Made by a program: the position numbers and the translations under genes. From Metellina segmentata (lineage: Eukaryota; Arthropoda; Arachnida; Araneae; Tetragnathidae): 64,000 nt of DNA. Under the pieces are notes generated by a model. That model worked only from the letters and a program-made list of their open reading frames with translations, had not been told where the DNA came from and made no database searches. Each line of letters begins with the position of its first letter. Within the stretch, counting starts at the first letter, position 1. This document shows positions 12,401 to 21,400 of the stretch, in pieces. Where the stretch lies: NCBI GenBank assembly GCA_947359465.1, contig OX375880.1:13338120-13402119 (forward strand). The letters are read 5' to 3'.

Positions 12401-15400
12401 ACTTTTGTGAACCAGCAGGAAAACTAAGCTGCGAATGTTGGATAAGAATACCCTAAAACTTATCAATTACACCAAATACAGTAGGCGGCAAATCCAAGAT
12501 GACCGCCATTTAAAAAAAATTGACCAATTTTTAAATTCTCGTATCTCGGCTAATACGGAACAAAATATTTAAATAATTAGGATCCGTGTCTATCAATGAT
12601 AAAAATGTGAAAAGAATTCATGAATCTATTGTACAACATACACCATTATTTTGTTCTTCTCTTTAAAAGTAAATAGGAATTTTTGGTGTCATGGGATTTA
12701 GTTTCCACCCTTTGCAAAGGGTTGTGACAACCGAAACCACCTGGGAACCGCGAAACAGATTGCATTTCCGTCGTGATTTGACTCTTGGTTGGCGCGATTG
12801 ATTCAGTCAGCTTTCTTCCTTGTCGAAAAGTAAAAGTAAACCCGGGTCGAGCTGCTCAGGTCACCCCGTGCGTCAACTAGGGATGCGACATCGATGTCGA
12901 TGTTTTCAAAACATCGATGTTTTTAACATTGATGTATTGGAGTCGATGTTTTTGTAACATCGATGTTTATACTTGTCGATGTTTTTACGTTGTCGATGTT
13001 TTATTTTTAACTGAAAAAAGTACCGTTATAAAAATTTAAAAAATATCTAAATAGCATAATTTTCATAATCAGCAAATTGAACGTACTTTTAGACCCAAGT
13101 GACCAAGGATGAAGGGTCTGAAAAGTAGGGATGCGACATCGATGTCGATGTTTTCTAAACATTGATGTTATAGAAAAAAAAAACGATGTATTGGAGCCTA
13201 TGTCTCATCACTAGTTGGTAAACCAGTTTTAAGAAATGGGGAAACAAGTTTAAATACTCTGAATTTTAAAAACATCGATGGTTTAAAGGCGATGTATTAT
13301 CAATATCGATGTTTTAATTTTGAACATCGATGTCTGGCTGTCGATGTAGCATCACAAGTTGCTAAACCAGTTTTAAGAAATGGGGGGGAAAAGTTTAAAT
13401 ACACTGAATTTTAAAAACATCGATGTTTTTGGGTCGATGTATTACCAACATCGATGTTTTAATTTTGAACATCGATGTTTTGCTATCGATGTCGCATCCC
13501 TAGTGTCAACCACCTAGATTTTGGACACCAAGACTTACCGGGGTTCCCTCGACTGCTGCAGAGGATGCTGCGGACCTTGATTCCGAAGTCTTCGCTCCCT
13601 CTCTCCAGGCCTCTGGTGACACACTCCACGACGTCCGACAGGGATACGTCCTTAGTCGAGTACACGATTTCGCCCCACGACGAGGACATGAGGTGCGGGT
13701 TGTAGCGGACCTCGACGTACAGCAGACCCGACTTGGCGGCGTCCTCGCAGAACTCGTACGCTATGCGTTCGATCGCTTCTGCGTCTCCCCTGAAAAATAA
13801 AAACACGCATCGTTACGCGGATGCGATATGATACAGGGTAGTCAGAGTCGACCGTAAGGCCCGGTGCACACATCCGATTTCTCCACGTGCGGCGCCGCAG
13901 CGGCACCAAAGCCCAACTATGCTCAAATAACCGTGAAATGAAGTAAGTACTCATTTCGCACCATTTGCTACAAATATCTATCGATAAAAACGTGTTTATT
14001 TCGCTAACTTGGTGTGAAAAGAAGTATATTTTGAAACAAAATAGACGTTACTGGATACAACCATTTATTAATTATTATTTATATTCCATTTATATATGAA
14101 AACAAGGTACTTAAGACCGAAGAAGCATGTGCGGCGCCGTGGGGAACTGCGGTACAAATTACACGCAAGTTGGACGTGCGTCGCCGCAGCGGCGCCGGAG
14201 GCATGTGTGCACTACTCCAATGGATCTCAGACCGCACTTGCGTTTCTCATGAGTTTACTAACCTAGACGAACATTGCGAACACCAACGGTTCTTTCTAGA
14301 AGCGGCCTTATTTAAATGAAAGACCGCGCAATCTCTCCTACCGGAGAGTTTGCGCATCTGCTACTTAGGAGAGATGGCGCATTGTTCCCATTCGTTTTCA
14401 TGCTAGGAGAGATTACGCAACTTATTGGAAATTCTGCATGAATTGCAAATTATATGTAAAACAAGAATAAATTAATTTTGAAACAATTTTTGAAAAAAAA
14501 AAAAAACTTTGGTAATAAATTAATTTGCTGAAAAATAATTTTGTAAAAAATTATAAAGTTGTTATTAACTTTTATTGTGCGGCAGATTCACTTTTGTTAT
14601 CACTAAAATATCGCTTACACCAGCGGCATGGTGGATGTCATCCCCCTTTAAGTGTAATTATTATTGTTAACAATTTAATTGTAGTTTTTATTCAGAACAA
14701 TCTCTCCTTCCCATGTGCGCAATCTCTCCGACCCGATAAGGGCAGATTGCGCTTTCTTGGTTTTATGACAACTATTGTATTAGATTAAAGCTTAAGAAAA
14801 CAAAATAGTAATGAAAATACATAAAAAACAAATGAAATCATAATTATTCATGAATAGTTTAGAAAAAATTGATAATTAGATTGTTTTTTATTTTTCTGTC
14901 CAATTGTGCGCACTCTCCTAGCTTTTCCTTATGTAAACGCAGGTGTTAATTTTAAATATATAAATACATTATCTTGCAAGATATGTAATTTCTGAAATGA
15001 AGAAAATAGGAACATATTTTTCAAGAGGGTATGAGAACGTATTTTTAGATTCCTGAAGGGGAGGGGGGCGATCACTAAAAAGGTAAGAATCACTGGTTTA
15101 GACAGACAGAATAAGAGCTTATACTCACGCAATCAGCTGTAGATACGTTCTGAGTGGCCTCAGAAAACGGGCGAGTGAAGACGGATGCTTGACGTGACAG
15201 AAATCTCGCATCTGGCTCAAACTTTTGGTCAGGGATACTCCTTTTTTCCTGTTGACAAATCGGAAGAATGTTACAGCTTCTGAGTCCAAATTAACGCGCA
15301 CGAAACCTACGTGGTTTCCAAATAACGTGGAAGTATAATTAACATAACTTTTCACCTGGAACCGACGTTCCTAAAACACATCTTTCAGGAGATGGTGTGA

Positions 15401-18400
15401 CCTCTGACATCACACATCCTTAAAATAGTTTCGGTTAGGTACATAAATGTTCTATACAGCGTGTTTCGAAACTCATGGGCAAAAATGTAAGGGGTGATAG
15501 AAAACATCTAAACGAGCAATTTTCAACATACAATGCATGGGCGGTGAACCACTAGACGGCGTTGTAATGGAAAGCATAAAGCGCGAGTTTTCTTACGCAT
15601 CGTCATTTCTATCGTGGATTTCAGAAGGCATGGCGACATACATGGAAAAGGTGAACATGCATTTTATGTATGGTCTTGCAAATGGGAATGCTCTGGAAGC
15701 CGAAAGACTACAGACAGTGTTTCCCGAGAAGACACGCGCCAGACCGAAAAAATATTCGAGCGATTGCATCGGTGCCTGTGCGAAACGGGATCCTTTGTCA
15801 CCGGCATTCATGATACAGGGCGTGGCAGGAGTGTTTGGGCACCACAAGTTGTAGAGGACATTCTGCAAAGAGTGGAAAGATCGTCCGGATATTAGCACGC
15901 GAAAGGTTTCCCGTGCCGTAAATGTGCCCCATTGGATTATTTGGCTCGTACTACGGTACGAAGGATTACACCCCTACCATGCACAGAAAGTGCAAGCCTT
16001 GATACTAGCAGATTATGCACCACGTGTCGAGTTTGCACGTTGGTTTTTGCAACCGCTAGCAGCACAGCCTGATTTTAGTGCACATGTTTTATTCACGGAT
16101 GAATGCACCTTTACTCGTGAAGGCATTTCTAATACGCACAACCTTCATATGTGGGCATCTAACAATACTTACGACACACTTCCTTATGCGTATCCAGAAG
16201 TGTTTCAGAGTAAATGTTTGGGCTGGAATTGTGGGTGATCATTTGATCGACCCATACCTTCTGCCATTCCGACTGGACGGCAGAACATACCTCACATTTT
16301 TACAACAGGTATTGTTAGACTTACTTCAACCTGTTGTAGCCAACATACAAGCACGTATGTGGTCCCGCAGGTGTAACGCCCGCATAACCGCAGGCGGTTG
16401 CTCTTTGTAGCAGTTTCTGTAATTTTGCCACACATGCTGTCCATCAAATTATTTAGTACCTCCTCCATCCGTTTGGTGTTTCGTTCTTTCATGTGACAGT
16501 AACGGCGGATACCTCCTAGCGGTTCACGGCCTGCTCTCCGCCCATGCATTGTATAGTGAAAATTGCTTGTTTAGATGTTTTCTATCACCCCTTACATTTT
16601 TGGCGAGCCGCGGTAGCTCAGTCAGTAGAGCATCAGGCTCGCATCAGAAGGGTTGTGGGTTCTGTCATCGGCGGAGCCTGCAATTCTGATGATTGCGAGA
16701 TCGGCGCTTCGACCTGGCTAAAGACCGTCGTGTTCACTAATGGTGATTGGGGCACGTTAAATAGGTCGTGGACACAAAGTCCCCCATGTTCCCATACCAA
16801 ATTAATATCTCTGGGGGTACCTGCTCAGGGGGTTATCGGCCTCTGATTGGGATCTAAATTACGATATGTGTGAGTGAATGGATGTATGAAAGGGACCTTC
16901 CTGTAAAACGGATGTGTCATGTATGTCGAGCTAAGTCGGACTTCCTCCCAATGGGGCTCAATAACATGGAAGACTCTCCCCCCTCGCCTCTTGCCGTCTT
17001 CGACGGGCCTGGCACTCCTCTGGTCTGCCAGTGCAGGCATAAGAAACAACAACAACATTTCTGGCCATAACTTTCGAAACACCCTGTATTATATTGAGCT
17101 GACTAAGATATATAAATATTCAAGGTGTATTAACCTTTTGACTATGGCTATAGATATAACATACAATTCTTATTCCTTCCAAGGTACAACTGCTGTATAG
17201 GCCGTAGTCTAAAGGTTTACACGTCCTGTGGTATATTGTCCTGCGGAATCCCAGTTGATCGAGTTGAGGTTGGAAGTTCAAAATTCGAGTATGTAGGGGC
17301 TCCCTAAAATGTCTTCCATGCTGGCGCTCAGTGGAAGTTAGACGAGGTGTTGTCCTGGAATCTTTCCATTCGGGATTAATGTCAGACCGTCGACAATAGC
17401 CCGTTGCGTTGCTCCAGTGCGAAGGAAATTCAACTATTAACACCAAACACGTCAAAACAATACTGGCCTCAAATGTCCTCACGTTGACGCGGTGAAGTTC
17501 GGAGAGTGGGGTGCTAGCTCAGGTGTTGACCTCGCAATCTGACCGTGGTTCAAAATGACGAGGTATTCTCATATTTTCCCTTTAGGGATAGATGTCGGAC
17601 CGTCATCGAAAGACCGTTGATCTGTTCCAGTATGAGATTAATTCATCTACCTATGACCTGAGGGGTGTTCACACATATATCCGCATTTTAACCTAGTCTT
17701 CGCTGAGTGACTTCTAACTAGTTTTGACCTTCAAGACCTTTAATATACATAGTTATTTAATCATGCAGGCTTTAGGTTTAAAACTTTTTATGCTACTTGG
17801 AAATCTTGTGGACACTAATAGTCGCATTTTCAAAATAACAGTTTCTAGTTCTTCGACTTGCATTTAACTTAAGTTGAACATGATTAGTTCCCCATTATTT
17901 AAAAAGCACTTTCTAAATGTTCATTAAATCTTGAGTGTCACATGAAAGAAATTCTACGGTTAGTTTTATTTTCGAAATCTTCGCTATTCGTAAAATTTAA
18001 TTAATTTTATTTTTATAGTTATCCATTATGATAAAAATCAAGGTTAATATGGTAATGTTTGGTATAGCGCGGCTTCGGTGAGATGGCAGATGACATTGGG
18101 GAAGTCCTTCTAGAGGGGTAGTTATAAATTATGTCGTTGTTTTGAACGCATTTAAACCAGAACAAGCATTATGGTAGAAATATGAAGGTAATATTACTTA
18201 CTGAGCCAAATCCCATAGCGTTTCTATTCGGATGGAACCTTCTAGGTGAATATGCAGTTCAACCTGCATTGAACAAATAATTAATTAATTAAAAAATATA
18301 TAATTCAATATAATAATAAACACTATGGTATGGTCTGTACCAATTATGTAGAATTCTCTGGGGATAGTAATTAATCTGGTATATCAGAATTTTTTTAATA

Positions 18401-21400
18401 AAATGTTTCAGGCACATTTATGATTTTTCTAGGGCAACGGATTAGCAACCGGAGGGTAGCGAGTTCTAATCCAACCAAAGACCGTCGTATACAGAGAGGG
18501 GGGGGGGCTGGTGCACGTTAAATCTGCTGTGGCCTCAAATATCCTCACGTTGGTGCGGTGTGGAAGTTTGGACAATTGAATGTCAGCTCACATGTGACCC
18601 TGTCACTTAACGTGGTTCAAAATTGCGTTGCGTTGTCCTCACATCTTTCAATTTGTGGGGGTTGTCCCCGGAACTTCACCAATAGCCCGTCGTGTTGCTC
18701 CAGTGGGACGTTCATTAAAATACCTACATACCTACCAGATAAACGTATGCATTAATATTGTTTCGGACCTTTTCGACAAGTGTCTCAACTCAGAATGGAA
18801 GGATAATTGTTTTTAAATAACTCGTCTAAAATCAGGAGAATCAAATCAAGAAATACTCTACTAACGTTTAATAAGGATTTGGATCGATTGAAAGGAAACT
18901 TTCAAAAATGAAAACTTTCCAACAAGTTGCCTTTTTGAAAATTCCAAGGGATTCTGTTAGAAAATAAATTCGGAAAGTCTTCACGGTCGCATCTACCCGA
19001 TACTGGGTGCGTTTTACAATAAAACGAAAAACCTTTTGATGCAACACACAGAAAAAAATATCAGATGACAGAAACATACATACAGCGCAGGGCCGAGATC
19101 CAGCTTAAACTGTACACAAGAGTCAGCTCGGAAGCTGACGTCACTTTTACAGCGCCGCTCATCGACCAGTTAAATTTCATGATTGCTTCACTTCAGAACA
19201 GATTCTATTATGAGGAAATGAACAATAGAATATTTCCAAAGATTCCATTCTAAAGGAAAGACCAATTGAATCTTTCCAAAGGATTCTATTCTGAGAAAAC
19301 GAGCAATAGACCTTTCCAAATAGTTCCAAATTCTAAAGAAAAGACCAATAGAATCCTTCCGAATAATCCAATTCCAAAGAAATACGCAACATAAACTTTC
19401 AAAATGGTTCTATTCTACTGAATGAGCCAATAGAATTGTTCAAAGAAAGATTCTATTCTAAGGAAATGACCAATAGAATTGTTCAAAAGTAAGATTCTAT
19501 TTTAAGGAAAGGACCAATAGAATCTTTCTATAAAGGTTGAAAGAAGAGTCAGGCTGTCTAAACAACTCCATCTTTCTAAAAAATCCATGAATATGTATAT
19601 AAAGTTTGAAAGAATGCATGGAAATTTTAGAAACGTAGCAGTCATTCAGTGTGGTGTGAGATAAAAACAACACACCTAACCACTCACAAATCTCGCGATC
19701 GCAGACGGATCACAGGTAGTCGACATAAAATAAGCATTTCAGTTACATAACTCAATGCTTCAAAATATTAACAGAAAATAAAACGAGTTTAACATATCAC
19801 CAAGGCAGCGGGCTTCATTCTGCTTTCGATGTTCTTGCTTTATCCTTTCTGCAGTCAAAAAACTTCCTTTGTGTCGTTACCCAGACGGAACTTAAAAGCG
19901 AATCTCCGAAATTAGCGGGTCTATATTTGGAATACTTTATTTTTCCCATCCCCCGCTTTCAGACGCTACTCAAAAGAAGCCCTTTTGAAAAATAGAGAAT
20001 CCTTTCAATTTTTGTCTCTTCAGAGACATGTGGATTTTCTTAACACTTATCTAAAAAACAACTAGCAACTCCGTGAATATTACGTTGTGACTGGTGACTT
20101 ACGGTCCGAATTGAATACGTCATATCGTTAAAAAATACATGCTGAAGAGTAAACGTGCTTGTATATTCGCAAACACAAATAACATCTCTACTATTATAAA
20201 AGGAAGTGTTTGTTTGTCTGTCTGTTTGTTTCGCGGCAGCAAAATCTTGACGATCTATGGCACTTGCAGCAATGAGATTTGGCACACAGGTAGTCCACAT
20301 TTTTTCCAATTTTGGGGTCGCGGCGAAATTTTAAATTTCAATCTAGAAGAATTTTAAATGAATTTAATAGTTTTTTTCTCATTTTGGTTTTTCAAACGCG
20401 TTTCATCCGAAGGAAAGAAGCAACCCTCTAAAATGAATATTTTCTCCCCCACGTGACCTTTTATATTTTCGCAAGAGATTGTGACGTCACGTAAACTTTC
20501 TCTTTAAAAAAAAAATGCATATTCTGCCCTTCGCGTTAAAAAAAGAAACAGATTACATTTCATGGTCCCATTTTCGGCAAATGAGAACAAGAAATAAAAA
20601 ACTTTTTTCGTAAAATCGGAATTGCTAAAGAAAGATTAAAAAATTCAACGGATTTGAAACCTGCGAAAAATTTTATTTTAGATTGATGCCTAAAAATATA
20701 ATTTTCTTCAAATAAATAATTTTTAAAATGAATATATCTTCAACGGATTTGAAATCTTTGGAAAAGTTTACACCAGATTAATACCTTACACCACGGGCAC
20801 GGGCAACGCCGGGCTAGCCACGCAGTGGCTATTACACCATATGGACGAAAGTATTTGGACGCTGCATGTTTTTCAGAAAAAGTGCGTTACTTTTGTATTT
20901 ATTAACGGGTAGGAACTAGGGATGCGACATCGACAGCAAAACATCGATGTTTATAAACATCGAAAATTAAAACATCGGTGTTGATAATTCATTGCCCCCA
21001 AAACATCGATGTTTTTTAAATTCAGTGTATTTAAACTTTTCCCCCCATTTCTTAAAACTGGTTTAGCAACTAGTGATGCTTCATCGACAGCAAAACATCG
21101 ATGTTTTGTAACTTTGATGTTCAAAATTAAAACATCGATGTTGATAATGCATCGCCCCCAAACTATCGAATTTTTTAAAATTCAGTGTATTTAAACTTTT
21201 TTCCCTATTTCTAAAACTGGTTTATCAACTAATGATGCGACATCGGCTCCAATACATCTATGTTTCTTACAAAACATCAATGTTTTGAAAATATCGACAT
21301 CGATGTCGCATCCCTACTTTTCAGACCCTTCATCCTCGTCACTTTGATCTAAAAGTATGTTCAATTTGCTGATTATAAAAATTATGCTAGTGGTTATTTT

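Larger units (their letters stand above)
15457..17086 (+). mobile_element. Tc1/mariner-type transposon split by a SINE
   Basis: TA flanks both ends, with long inverted ends: CAGCGTGTTTCGAAACTCAT at left, and the complement of the right end CAGGGTGTTTCGAAAGTTAT. The inner ends (GTAAGGGGTGATAGAAAACA, then ATGCATGGGCGG) also match. The transposase belongs to the arthropod family with an N-terminal helix-turn-helix and a DDE domain. A SINE with its own 11-bp target duplication sits in the right inverted repeat. Confidence 0.85.

Noticed and set aside
12878..13502. CRISPR-like array of ACATCGATGT repeats
   Set aside because: Repeats are palindromic, unevenly spaced and lie inside an element with terminal repeats and an 8-bp target duplication in a eukaryotic intron.
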